This document shows positions 17,024 to 24,740 of a stretch of 64,000 nt of DNA, one piece after another. Below the pieces are notes generated by a model. The model was not told the DNA's origin, searched no databases, and was given only the letters and a program-made list of their open reading frames with translations. The stretch is from Bacteroidota bacterium (GTDB lineage Bacteria > Bacteroidota > Bacteroidia > Cytophagales > Cyclobacteriaceae), in assembly GCA_018267215.1 (NCBI GenBank), contig JAFDYX010000020.1, forward strand, positions 182,413 through 246,412, given 5' to 3'. Position numbers and translations under genes: made by a program. Each line of letters opens with the position of its first letter. The stretch's first letter is position 1.

Positions 17024-17229
17024 CTGACTTTCAACTGTGGAACTAACTTCCAAAGTTCCATTCTTGATTCTTTCATGGCCTTCAACATCGCCATGCCTGC
17101 GCTGGTGATCACATAAATTCTTTTTCCTTCGTCCGCTTTGTTCGTTGCAACTTCCCTACTCAACCTGATAAGCCCTTTGTCTTCTAACAGATAAAGTGTA
17201 GCATAGACGGCACAGAGATTAAGCGATGG
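17020..17229 (-). pseudogene. 5'-truncated PadR-family regulator gene
   Basis: The minus strand encodes PSLNLCAVYATLYLLEDKGL, then IRLSREVATNKADEGKRIYV and ITSAGMAMLKAMKE, ending QLKVS before a TAG at 17020-17022. This is the second half of a PadR winged helix (recognition helix, wing, ITSAG motif). Just upstream the frame hits TGA (17230-17232), no start codon is available, and no N-terminal half is found, so it is a relic. The neighbouring 17235-17280 holds two copies of GATCAGGTT. PadR genes like this usually precede the permease type found as a relic at 16229-16324. Confidence 0.75.
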
Positions 17230-17289
17230 TCAGCTCTTCCAACCTGATCCACACAAGAGTTGCAAAACCTGATCTGCACAAAATCGAAA

Positions 17290-18522
17290 TCAATTCTTTA
17301 CGATCACAAACTCCACCCTGCGGTTTTGTTTTCTTCCCTCTTCGGTATCATTCGGGGCGATGGGTTTTGTTCCGCCTAAGCCAATACCCTCAATCCGTTT
17401 GGCATTGATTCCTTTGCCCACCAGATATTTTTTAATTCTGTCCACGCGCTGTTGCGAAAGCTCCAAGTCGCGCGCAGCATTGCCGCGGTTGTCGGTGTGG
17501 CCTTGCAGTTCTATCTGCACTTGGGGGTTGGTCTTTAAAAAAATGAAAACGGAATCTAACTCGGGGTACGATTCTGGCAGCAACTGTGTGGTGCTGACTT
17601 GAAAAAGAATGTTTTTCAGTTTGACACTTACGCCTTTTTCAATTGGCTGAAGTTTGAACACTGCCTCTACAATTTTTAAATCTGTTGTGGTAGGATCGAA
17701 CGAGCCAACATAGTTGAGGTATTGCACCGCGCTGATCCGCACACCTTGCTTACTACGAGCAATAATTTTTTCGAATTTGCCATCGGCTGCAGAAACGGTA
17801 ATAGCGGTAGAGTCAGACTGAAAGACAACATCGGCCGCTAACCCAGCTCCTGTTTTCGAACTGGCCACCGTGCCGGAAAGAATAATACGATCGGCAGGCA
17901 GTGTCAACACTTTGCGCAGATCAGCATAAAACTGATCGAGCGTTTGGCGCAAGGCCATGCCCACGGTTACATTCTCTCCGTCTTCCACCGTCATACTGAT
18001 GTCGCCTTCAAACTCTTTGTCGGTGCCGCTGGTAACATAAAGCGTTTCGTATTTTTTACGAATAAAAACAACATTGTTAACCAACGCTTCCAGTTGCAAC
18101 CTTACTTTGGCAAACGACTCGCTATGGATGAACCCGCGTACCTGCGGATAAAATATTTCGACAGACGAATGGATGGCGAGATTTTTAAGTGGCGCACGGT
18201 GTTTTTTGGGAATAGTCAGTTTCTTAAAATCTGAATAGATTTTTTTTTGAATTTCCACCGCGAGGGGCGATTCAAAAAAATCCTCTAACGGGCGCACTTT
18301 TTTGTTTTTATAAACTTCTTCACCGTAAAACTGGCTGCGGTTGTCTTCCGGAAATGATACGGTAAGCGCGTAGCCGGAAAGATCCATGGCTGCGGCCTTG
18401 GAAGGGCTATGGTATAGTTTGGGTTTGGAGTAGAATAACCGGGAATTGATTTTATTTTGAGCAAGAGAACAGGACGCGGCCAGCATCAAACCGGATAGAA
18501 ATAAATTTCTTTTGCTACGCAT
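17290..18522 (-). CDS. OmpA-family outer-membrane protein
   Basis: 410 residues. The N-terminus MRSKRNLFLSGLMLAASCSLAQ is a signal peptide, and its Cys could be lipidated (AASC). Residues about 60-230 are unassigned; about 230-300 resemble a carboxypeptidase-regulatory-like domain (GTVASSKTGAGLAADVVF). The C-terminal 110 residues form an OmpA peptidoglycan-binding domain: LKNILFQVSTTQLLPES, QIELQGHTDNRGNAARDLELS, LVGKGINAKRIEGIGLGG and RKQNRRVEFVI, with the Asp and Arg that bind diaminopimelate. It likely ties the outer membrane to peptidoglycan. Confidence 0.9.
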   Translation of the reverse strand: MRSKRNLFLSGLMLAASCSLAQNKINSRLFYSKPKLYHSPSKAAAMDLSGYALTVSFPEDNRSQFYGEEVYKNKKVRPLEDFFESPLAVEIQKKIYSDFKKLTIPKKHRAPLKNLAIHSSVEIFYPQVRGFIHSESFAKVRLQLEALVNNVVFIRKKYETLYVTSGTDKEFEGDISMTVEDGENVTVGMALRQTLDQFYADLRKVLTLPADRIILSGTVASSKTGAGLAADVVFQSDSTAITVSAADGKFEKIIARSKQGVRISAVQYLNYVGSFDPTTTDLKIVEAVFKLQPIEKGVSVKLKNILFQVSTTQLLPESYPELDSVFIFLKTNPQVQIELQGHTDNRGNAARDLELSQQRVDRIKKYLVGKGINAKRIEGIGLGGTKPIAPNDTEEGRKQNRRVEFVIVKN

Positions 18523-18580
18523 TTAATACGGTTGCCCCATTTAGCCTGCCAAGTTAATCTATCCTTCCCTGATTTTTGTC

Positions 18581-18607
18581 AATAAAAAAGGGCAGTTGCC
18601 CGCCCTT
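18581..18607 (-). terminator. Rho-independent terminator of the DUF2795 gene
   Basis: On the minus strand AAGGGC and GCCCTT arms (or the inner GGGCA/TGCCC pair) form a hairpin followed by TTTTTTATTG. It lies 25 nt beyond the stop of the DUF2795 gene. Confidence 0.75.
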
Positions 18608-18631
18608 AGTCAGTTTTCAGGTTGTAAAATT

Positions 18632-18853
18632 TTAATACTCGTCTTCGTTAAAGAAGAAATCTTCTTTGGTGGGGTAATCAGGCCAAATTTCCTCGATGCT
18701 CTCGTAGGGTTGCCCATCATCTTCCAATTCCTGCAGGTTTTCTACTACTTCCAGCGGAGCCCCCGAACGGATGGAAAAGTCAATCAATTCATCTTTGGTG
18801 GCAGGCCAAGGCGCATCTTCTAAATACGAAGCCAATTCAAGTGTCCAATACAT
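18632..18853 (-). CDS. DUF2795 small acidic protein
   Basis: 73 residues, strongly acidic, beginning MYWTLELASYLEDAPWPATK and ending in an aromatic, acidic tail. The middle (DELIDFSIRSGAPLEVVENL) is the DUF2795 core. It is nearly invariant in many Bacteroidota; the role is unknown. It has its own promoter candidate and terminator, so it is probably a single-gene unit. Confidence 0.88.
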   Translation of the reverse strand: MYWTLELASYLEDAPWPATKDELIDFSIRSGAPLEVVENLQELEDDGQPYESIEEIWPDYPTKEDFFFNEDEY

Positions 18854-18878
18854 ATAAAATCCCCCTTTAAATTTTTCG

Positions 18879-18886
18879 CAAAAGTA
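18879..18886 (-). promoter_or_regulatory. Candidate -7 box of the DUF2795 gene
   Basis: Minus-strand TACTTTTG matches TAnnTTTG, and TTGT lies about 18 nt upstream as a possible -33 box. Distance to the start codon is 25 nt. Confidence 0.55.
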
Positions 18887-18992
18887 GAATTAATTAGAAT
18901 ATAAACAAGTGCAGGGGTCAGATAGCTATTGGTTCTGCCTGCTACGCTGCGGCAGCCCGTTTTTCTGCTATTCATTCCAATAAAATCGTCAT

Positions 18993-19000
18993 TATATTTG
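18993..19000 (+). promoter_or_regulatory. Candidate -7 box of ettA
   Basis: TATATTTG matches TAnnTTTG, 31 nt before the ettA ATG. No clear -33 box. Confidence 0.45.
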
Positions 19001-19031
19001 CCGCCTCAAACCGAACTTCAATAATTTATTC

Positions 19032-20714
19032 ATGGCAGACGAAAAGATTATTTTCTCTATGTCGGGCGTAAGCAAGATTTACCCGCCCAACAAACAGGTG
19101 TTAAAAAATATTTACCTCTCCTTTTTTTATGGAGCAAAAATTGGGGTGCTGGGTTTAAATGGATCCGGAAAATCGTCATTGCTGCGCATCATTGCCGGTA
19201 TTGACAAAGAGTTTCAGGGCGAAGTGGTTTCCGACCTCGGCTATACCGTGGGCTTGCTCGAACAAGAACCGCAACTCGACAAAACCAAAACAGTAAAAGA
19301 AATAGTAGAAGAAGGTGTAAAAGATACCGTTGCGCTACTCAAAGAATTTGAGGCCATCAACGAAAAATTTGCCGACCCCGAGGTGCTCGAAGATCCTGAT
19401 AAAATGGAGAAACTGATTGCCAAGCAGGCACAAGTGCAGGAAAAACTGGATGCTACGGGCGCTTGGGAGTTAGACCACCGTTTAGACCGCGCCATGGACG
19501 CGCTGCGCTGCCCACCTGCCGATGCCAAAGTAGAACACCTGTCGGGTGGCGAGAAAAGACGGATAGCCTTGTGCCGCCTGCTGCTGCAAGAGCCGGATGT
19601 ATTGTTGCTCGATGAGCCCACCAACCACCTCGATGCCGAATCGGTGCTGTGGCTGGAAGAACACTTGCGCCAATACAAGGGCACGATCATAGCCGTAACC
19701 CACGACCGCTATTTCTTAGATAATGTAGCGGGTTGGATTTTAGAATTAGATCGCGGAGAAGGGATTCCCTGGAAAGGAAATTACTCAAGCTGGCTCGATC
19801 AAAAACAAAAACGGTTGATGCAGGAAGAGAAAACCGAAAGCAAAAGACAGAAGGCGCTGGAGCGCGAGTTGGAGTGGGTGCGCATGAGCCCGAAAGGCCG
19901 CCATGCCAAAGGCAAGGCGCGTTTAAATGCTTACGAAAAACTGATTGGCCAAGAGGCTAGAGAAAAAGAAGAGAAACTGGAACTCTACATCCCACCCGGC
20001 CCGCGCTTGGGCAACAAGGTGATTGAAGCCAACGGTGTATCAAAAGCCTATGGCGATAAACTGTTGTATGAAAATCTCACCTTCATACTGCCTCCGGCAG
20101 GTATTGTAGGCATCATCGGGCCGAACGGTGCGGGAAAGACTACGCTCTTCAAAATGATTATCGGAAAAGAAAAACCCGATGCCGGCACTTTCTCTGTAGG
20201 CGATACAGTAAAGATAGCCTACGTAGATCAGGAGCATAACGACTTAAAATCGGATGACACCGTGTTTCAAGCCATTACAGGTGGTAACGACCTCATTCTG
20301 CTGGGCGGAAAAGAAATGAACTCCCGGGCGTATGTCAGCAAATTTAATTTTAGCGGCACTGACCAGCAGAAAAAAATTAATGAGCTGTCGGGCGGTATGC
20401 GCAACCGCGTGCACTTAGCTATTGCCTTGAAGCAGGGTGGTAATTTGTTGCTGCTCGATGAACCCACCAACGACTTGGATGTAAATACGCTGCGCGCGTT
20501 GGAAGAAGCGCTCGAAAATTTTGGCGGCTGTGCCGTGATCATTTCGCACGACCGCTGGTTCTTAGATCGGGTGTGTACACATATTCTTGCTTTTGAAGGC
20601 GACTCGCAGGCATTTTGGTTTGAAGGCACCTTCAGCGAATATGAAGAGAACAAAAGAAAACGGCTGGGCGATGAACAACCGCATCGTATCAAATACAAAA
20701 AATTGGTGAAGTAA
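19032..20714 (+). CDS. ettA: Energy-dependent translational throttle protein EttA (ABC-F)
   Basis: A soluble tandem ABC ATPase that binds the ribosomal E site and gates early elongation by ATP/ADP state. The 560 residues contain two nucleotide-binding domains: Walker A GLNGSGKSSLL and GPNGAGKTTLF, signatures HLSGGEKRRIALCR and ELSGGMRNRVHLA, Walker B LLLDEPTNHLD and LLLDEPTNDLD. The linker and arm between them (about 240-320: WLDQKQKRLMQEEKTESKRQ, then MSPKGRHAKGKARLNAYEKL) match EttA rather than Uup. No transmembrane segments. Confidence 0.94.
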   Translation: MADEKIIFSMSGVSKIYPPNKQVLKNIYLSFFYGAKIGVLGLNGSGKSSLLRIIAGIDKEFQGEVVSDLGYTVGLLEQEPQLDKTKTVKEIVEEGVKDTVALLKEFEAINEKFADPEVLEDPDKMEKLIAKQAQVQEKLDATGAWELDHRLDRAMDALRCPPADAKVEHLSGGEKRRIALCRLLLQEPDVLLLDEPTNHLDAESVLWLEEHLRQYKGTIIAVTHDRYFLDNVAGWILELDRGEGIPWKGNYSSWLDQKQKRLMQEEKTESKRQKALERELEWVRMSPKGRHAKGKARLNAYEKLIGQEAREKEEKLELYIPPGPRLGNKVIEANGVSKAYGDKLLYENLTFILPPAGIVGIIGPNGAGKTTLFKMIIGKEKPDAGTFSVGDTVKIAYVDQEHNDLKSDDTVFQAITGGNDLILLGGKEMNSRAYVSKFNFSGTDQQKKINELSGGMRNRVHLAIALKQGGNLLLLDEPTNDLDVNTLRALEEALENFGGCAVIISHDRWFLDRVCTHILAFEGDSQAFWFEGTFSEYEENKRKRLGDEQPHRIKYKKLVK

Positions 20715-20752
20715 TTTTTCGATTAGCTAATATGCCAATGTGCCGATTGCCC

Positions 20753-20782
20753 ATTAGCCAATGAACATTAAAATTGGCTAAT
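20753..20782. repeat. Perfect 10-bp inverted repeat after ettA
   Basis: ATTAGCCAAT (20753-20762) and ATTGGCTAAT (20773-20782) with a 10-nt loop. Variants of ATTAGCTAAT/GCCAAT recur through 20720-20790, a low-complexity spacer. There is no T-run, so it is a weak terminator at best. Confidence 0.5.
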
Positions 20783-20809
20783 TGACTAATTGAATAGGGA
20801 TCATTACAC

Positions 20810-21178
20810 ATGCGATCAATTTACACGATCCTACTCCTTATTCTCTCCAACGCCTTCATGACGTTTGCGTGGTACGGCCACCTAAAATTCAAGGAGATGA
20901 AATGGAGTGAAAACCTGTCGCTGGCTTGGGTGATTGTCATCAGCTGGGGGATTGCTTTCTTTGAATATACCCTTCAGGTGCCGGCCAACCGCATCGGCTT
21001 CAAAGAATATGGCGGCCCGTTTTCGCTGGTGGAGCTAAAAGTAATTCAGGAAGTAATCACCCTTTCGGTGTTTGTTCTCTTCTCCCTTCTTTTTTTTAAG
21101 AATGAAACGTTGCGCGTAAATCATTGGATAGGCTTTGGTTTTCTGATTTTGGCCGTGTACTTCATTTTTAAAAAATAA
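20810..21178 (+). CDS. DMT-superfamily small membrane protein (DUF486)
   Basis: 122 residues with four predicted helices (about 5-22, 38-58, 75-95, 103-120). The start IYTILLLILSNAFMTFAWYG, and LQVPANRIGFKEYGGPFSLV in the middle, are DUF486 signatures; the family belongs to the drug/metabolite transporter superfamily. No substrate is known. It lies between ettA and the aminotransferase gene on the same strand. Confidence 0.9.
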   Translation: MRSIYTILLLILSNAFMTFAWYGHLKFKEMKWSENLSLAWVIVISWGIAFFEYTLQVPANRIGFKEYGGPFSLVELKVIQEVITLSVFVLFSLLFFKNETLRVNHWIGFGFLILAVYFIFKK

Positions 21179-21251
21179 TGCCTACCCCTATTCAACTATC
21201 TCTGTTGATTAATTTGTAATGTTGAATCGGAAATTTTGAATTAGCCTGTTT

Positions 21252-22553
21252 ATGCGTCAAAAATTACTGAGCGATGGTGCCAAAGAACTGACCTACGAAA
21301 TCCGCGAGATCGTAAAAAAAGCGGAGCAACTTAAAAAGTTTGGTGTGTCTGTGTATTGGGAAAACATTGGCGACCCGATTACCAAACATCACCAGTTGCC
21401 CCATTGGATCAAAAAAATTGTTTCAGACTTGGCACTGGAAAATGATACTTACAGCTACTGCCCGTCTAAGGGAGTAGTAGAGACACGCGAATTTTTGGCT
21501 GCGCAAACTAATTTACTGGGAGGCACCCGTATCGCTGCCGATGACATTACATTTTTTAATGGCTTGGGCGATGCGATTGCCAAAGTCTATCAATTTTTAG
21601 ATCCCGCCTCGCGCATCATCGGACCGTCTCCCGCTTACTCCACACACTCCAGTGCCGAGGCTGCACACGCCCATCATCAGCCACTAACGTACCAACTCGA
21701 TCCAAACAATCATTGGTATCCTGACTTAGATGACCTCTACAAAAAGGTAAAGTATAATCCCAACATTGTGGGCATCCTCATCATCAACCCCGATAACCCC
21801 ACGGGCATGGTCTATCCGCTCGACACTTTAAAAAAGATAGTTGACATTGCCCGTGAGTTTAATTTGTTCTTGATAGCCGATGAAATTTATATCAACATCA
21901 CCTACAATGGAACTAAAGCCTACACTTTGGCCGAAGTAATCGGTGAGTTGCCCGGCATTTCCATGAAAGGGATTTCGAAAGAACTACCCTGGCCGGGTGC
22001 GCGCTGCGGCTGGATAGAATACTACAACCGTGGGTGCGATGACGACTTCAACAGACTTTGCCAGGCGATAGACAATGCCAAGATGATTGAAGTCTGTTCT
22101 ACCAAACTTCCGCAACTGGCACTACCCCGGGTGTTGGGCGACCCGCGGTTCAAAACCTATCGCCAGGAAACAAACGAGCACATTGGCAGAAGGAGCAAAT
22201 TGATTTCTTCCATACTCGGACAAGTGAAGGAAGTAACTTTCAATGAAACGTATGGAGCGTTTTACAACACCATCATTTTTCGCGAAGGAATGCTGAAGCC
22301 GCACCAAACGATGAAAATTAAAAATGACGAAGTGAGAAAACTGGTGGAGCTTTGGACGAGCCAGGATATTCCGCTCGACAAGCGGTTTGTCTATTATTTG
22401 TTGGGGGCAAAAGGAATATGCGTGGTGCCCATCTCATCGTTTTGTTCTGAGTTGCAGGGCTTCCGGGTAACATTGCTGGAAGAAAATGAAAATGAATTGA
22501 TCAGGATTTTTGAAGCGATAGCGGAAGGAATCAGAGAATATTGCGGCAGTTAG
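21252..22553 (+). CDS. PLP-dependent aminotransferase, class I/II
   Basis: 433 residues of fold type I. The substrate and cofactor motifs are ITFFNGLGDAIAKVYQFL (helix binding the phosphate side), IINPDNPTGMVYP (Asn of the cofactor ring), LIADEIYINI (Asp and Tyr) and SMKGISKELPWPGARCGWIE, where the Lys of SKEL is the likely Schiff-base residue. The SKELPWPGARCGW form is distinctive of an uncharacterised Bacteroidota subgroup, and the amino donor cannot be predicted. No biosynthetic neighbours suggest a pathway. Confidence 0.88.
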   Translation: MRQKLLSDGAKELTYEIREIVKKAEQLKKFGVSVYWENIGDPITKHHQLPHWIKKIVSDLALENDTYSYCPSKGVVETREFLAAQTNLLGGTRIAADDITFFNGLGDAIAKVYQFLDPASRIIGPSPAYSTHSSAEAAHAHHQPLTYQLDPNNHWYPDLDDLYKKVKYNPNIVGILIINPDNPTGMVYPLDTLKKIVDIAREFNLFLIADEIYINITYNGTKAYTLAEVIGELPGISMKGISKELPWPGARCGWIEYYNRGCDDDFNRLCQAIDNAKMIEVCSTKLPQLALPRVLGDPRFKTYRQETNEHIGRRSKLISSILGQVKEVTFNETYGAFYNTIIFREGMLKPHQTMKIKNDEVRKLVELWTSQDIPLDKRFVYYLLGAKGICVVPISSFCSELQGFRVTLLEENENELIRIFEAIAEGIREYCGS

Positions 22554-22606
22554 CAGATAGCCGGTGCGAATCTTTTGGTTTTCAGTAGCTCATAGAAGAT
22601 TGAGCT

Positions 22607-22882
22607 TCAACAACACGCTTCTCCTGTTTGTTTGGGCGGACATTTCACGGTTCCGTAGCTGCAATACACACAGCAGTCTCCGGGCTTGGGTTTTAACATC
22701 GCCTTGCAATTTTCGCATTCGTAAAAAAACTGACAAGAGTTTGTGGGCATGATTTCTTTTTTCTGATGCCGGCAATGAGGGCAGGTAAGCATTGATTCTA
22801 ACTCAATCATTTTGCCATCAATCACTACGCAAGTGCTGCAAGTATGGGTTTCAGCTTTGCTGGTGTTTGTTTCTACTTTCAT
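22607..22882 (-). CDS. GDCCVxC-domain protein
   Basis: 91 residues from the ATG at 22882. The conserved core runs ELESMLTCPHCRHQKKEIMP, then CQFFYECENCKAMLKPKPGD and CCVYCSYGTVKCPP: a zinc-ribbon-like set of CxxC pairs and the GDCCVxC motif seen in a short family that also has selenocysteine members. Here the positions are Cys. A stretch of about 24 residues (MKVETNTSKAETHTCSTCVV) precedes the core, which usually starts near Met 22810; a GTG at 22918 overlapping the upstream stop is also possible. It ends GEACC. Function unknown. Confidence 0.82.
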   Translation of the reverse strand: MKVETNTSKAETHTCSTCVVIDGKMIELESMLTCPHCRHQKKEIMPTNSCQFFYECENCKAMLKPKPGDCCVYCSYGTVKCPPKQTGEACC

Positions 22883-22914
22883 GGCTTGCCTGAATAGTTT
22901 GCCGATCTCACCGC

Positions 22915-23739
22915 TCACTTCACTTCATACGCCATCACCGAGTTGGCAAAGAATGTAGGAACATACAAGGTTTTGGTTTTAGCATCGTAATCAATATCGG
23001 CCGAATTGATTTTTTTGTCGCGTGTGTCGAGCAACTTGGTGGTGATTCCTTGATCGCTTACGTGGTCAATTTCTCCGTTCCAACTCGACACCAAATAGCC
23101 TTTACCATAAGGCACCACGCCATCAGCGCCTTGTGCTGTAGTGGCAAAGTGGGTAAGTTTTTTGCCGGGGTCGAGTTTATAGTTTTTGCCTGTTGCAAAG
23201 TTGAGTACATATAAATCATGCCCTTCGCTGAGCAGGCCGTTTACACCGTTCAGTTCAGGGCTTTCGAAGTAGGTAGCTATTTTTCCGGCTGAAAGCGAAT
23301 AGATTTTTCCGGCTCTTGTATCAGAGATGTACACCACACCTTGACTATCCACTGTGATGTCGTTTAAGAATTGGGCTCCTGCCACCTCCACACGTTCTGC
23401 AATTTTGCCTGTGGCTACATCAATGACTACAACCTGTGTGATGTCGGCCACATACAGTTTGCCTTTGTATAGTCCCAAGCCTTTGGGGCCATCTAATCCT
23501 TCTGCCCACTTCAATGTTATGATTTTTCCGTCTGTACCCACTTTTGATATAAACCCGTTGCCATCTTTGGCATCGCCCTTGCCGTTGATGTTGGAAACAT
23601 AGAGCACATTATTTCCATGATCCACCAGCACTGATTCCGGGGCGCGGAGCAGCGTATCAGTTTTCCACTTCAATGTGAGCGTTTGCGATTGAGCATAAAC
23701 GGAAACGATCAGGAGAAAAAACAGGAGGTAAGTTTTCAT
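22915..23739 (-). CDS. Secreted six-bladed beta-propeller protein (SMP-30-like)
   Basis: 274 residues with a signal peptide (MKTYLLFFLLIVSVYAQSQ). The mature part has repeating strands with D-N-V-L-Y-V-S-N-type motifs (VLVDHGNNVLYVSNINGKG, GLYKGKLYVADI, ITVDSQGVVYISDTRAGKIY), typical of SMP-30/NHL propellers. The metal-binding residues of true gluconolactonases are not certain. Its TGA stop overlaps the possible GTG of the GDCCVxC gene. Role unknown. Confidence 0.75.
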   Translation of the reverse strand: MKTYLLFFLLIVSVYAQSQTLTLKWKTDTLLRAPESVLVDHGNNVLYVSNINGKGDAKDGNGFISKVGTDGKIITLKWAEGLDGPKGLGLYKGKLYVADITQVVVIDVATGKIAERVEVAGAQFLNDITVDSQGVVYISDTRAGKIYSLSAGKIATYFESPELNGVNGLLSEGHDLYVLNFATGKNYKLDPGKKLTHFATTAQGADGVVPYGKGYLVSSWNGEIDHVSDQGITTKLLDTRDKKINSADIDYDAKTKTLYVPTFFANSVMAYEVK

Positions 23740-23774
23740 GACTGAGATGTTTACCTAAAATTACTGATTTCTCC

Positions 23775-24722
23775 TTATTTCTTTTTCTCAGGCAGGAAAT
23801 CCTTTTTTCTTCCCATCACACTCTCCAATCCTTTCGAACTGAAATAAATAGCCGGTTGATAGGAGGAAGTCAACACCCAATCATCAGCACGCTTCCATGC
23901 CTGCACGGTAGTTTGTGTTCCGGTTTCACCAAAGATTTGAATCGCTGCCTGTGCCCGGCCTGCCGGAGAGAAGTCATCGGCAAAAGTGGTAGCATTTTTG
24001 TTTTCGAGTTGTGACAAGAAATTTTTTACTTTCATCGAATCGGCTTCAGTATTATCTACCTGCCATTTTTTATTTTTTTTCTCCAACACAAATCCTGAAT
24101 CGGCCGGATAGCTGAATGTAATTTTTGAAATGTGGTTTTGCTGTAAGCGAAGAAATGACTTGTTGCGCCAGTCGTTATACGCCCGGTTGTAAACGGACTC
24201 TAAAAATCCTTCAACAGAATATACTTCGTTTTCGCTGCTCAGCCGCACGTAAGTAAAAACACTGCCCGGTGAAAACTGTTGCTGCCCAGGCTGCTGGTTA
24301 AATCCGATTTTACCTATGCGCACATCGGCCAGCACTTCGTTGCCCTTCATCAGTTTTACCTGGGTGCTGGTATCGCCTACATGAAATTCGTTCCACTTAT
24401 TTTTCTTTTTGCTGATGAGGCGCAGAGGTTTTAGATGAACAAAATAATTCAGAGCACTGATCGCACTTCCTGCCTCTGCAGTGGCGGTGCGGTTGTCTAT
24501 TTTCACAGTCCAATTTTTTCCTTCGCGCACTACGCGTATCTCTTTATTTTTTTCCGCATTCGGATACAAGCGCATTTCGGTAACGGCTGCCGTATCTATA
24601 TTTACCAGTTCGCTGCGGATATTGCTCTCGCGCGAAGAAGCCCTGTAAACACGCGACAACACGAAGATAGCTGCCAGCGACACCAATATGATAGCCAGAA
24701 TTTTATTGTTGAATTTTTTCAT
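23775..24722 (-). CDS. DUF4340 protein downstream of gldG
   Basis: 315 residues. An N-terminal anchor (NKILAIILVSLAAIFVLSRV) precedes an extracytoplasmic domain with DUF4340 features: TEMRLYPNAEKNKEIRVVRE, then later SFLRLQQNHISKITFSYPAD. DUF4340 genes commonly follow GldG-type ABC components; the protein is presumed to be an envelope partner of that transporter. It lies 18 nt after gldG. Confidence 0.87.
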   Translation of the reverse strand: MKKFNNKILAIILVSLAAIFVLSRVYRASSRESNIRSELVNIDTAAVTEMRLYPNAEKNKEIRVVREGKNWTVKIDNRTATAEAGSAISALNYFVHLKPLRLISKKKNKWNEFHVGDTSTQVKLMKGNEVLADVRIGKIGFNQQPGQQQFSPGSVFTYVRLSSENEVYSVEGFLESVYNRAYNDWRNKSFLRLQQNHISKITFSYPADSGFVLEKKNKKWQVDNTEADSMKVKNFLSQLENKNATTFADDFSPAGRAQAAIQIFGETGTQTTVQAWKRADDWVLTSSYQPAIYFSSKGLESVMGRKKDFLPEKKK

Positions 24723-24740
24723 ACTGTTTCCTATTTGCCG

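Noticed and set aside
22607-22918. Selenocysteine in the GDCCVxC protein
   Set aside because: All relevant positions are Cys codons and the only in-frame stop is the terminal one; no SECIS needed.
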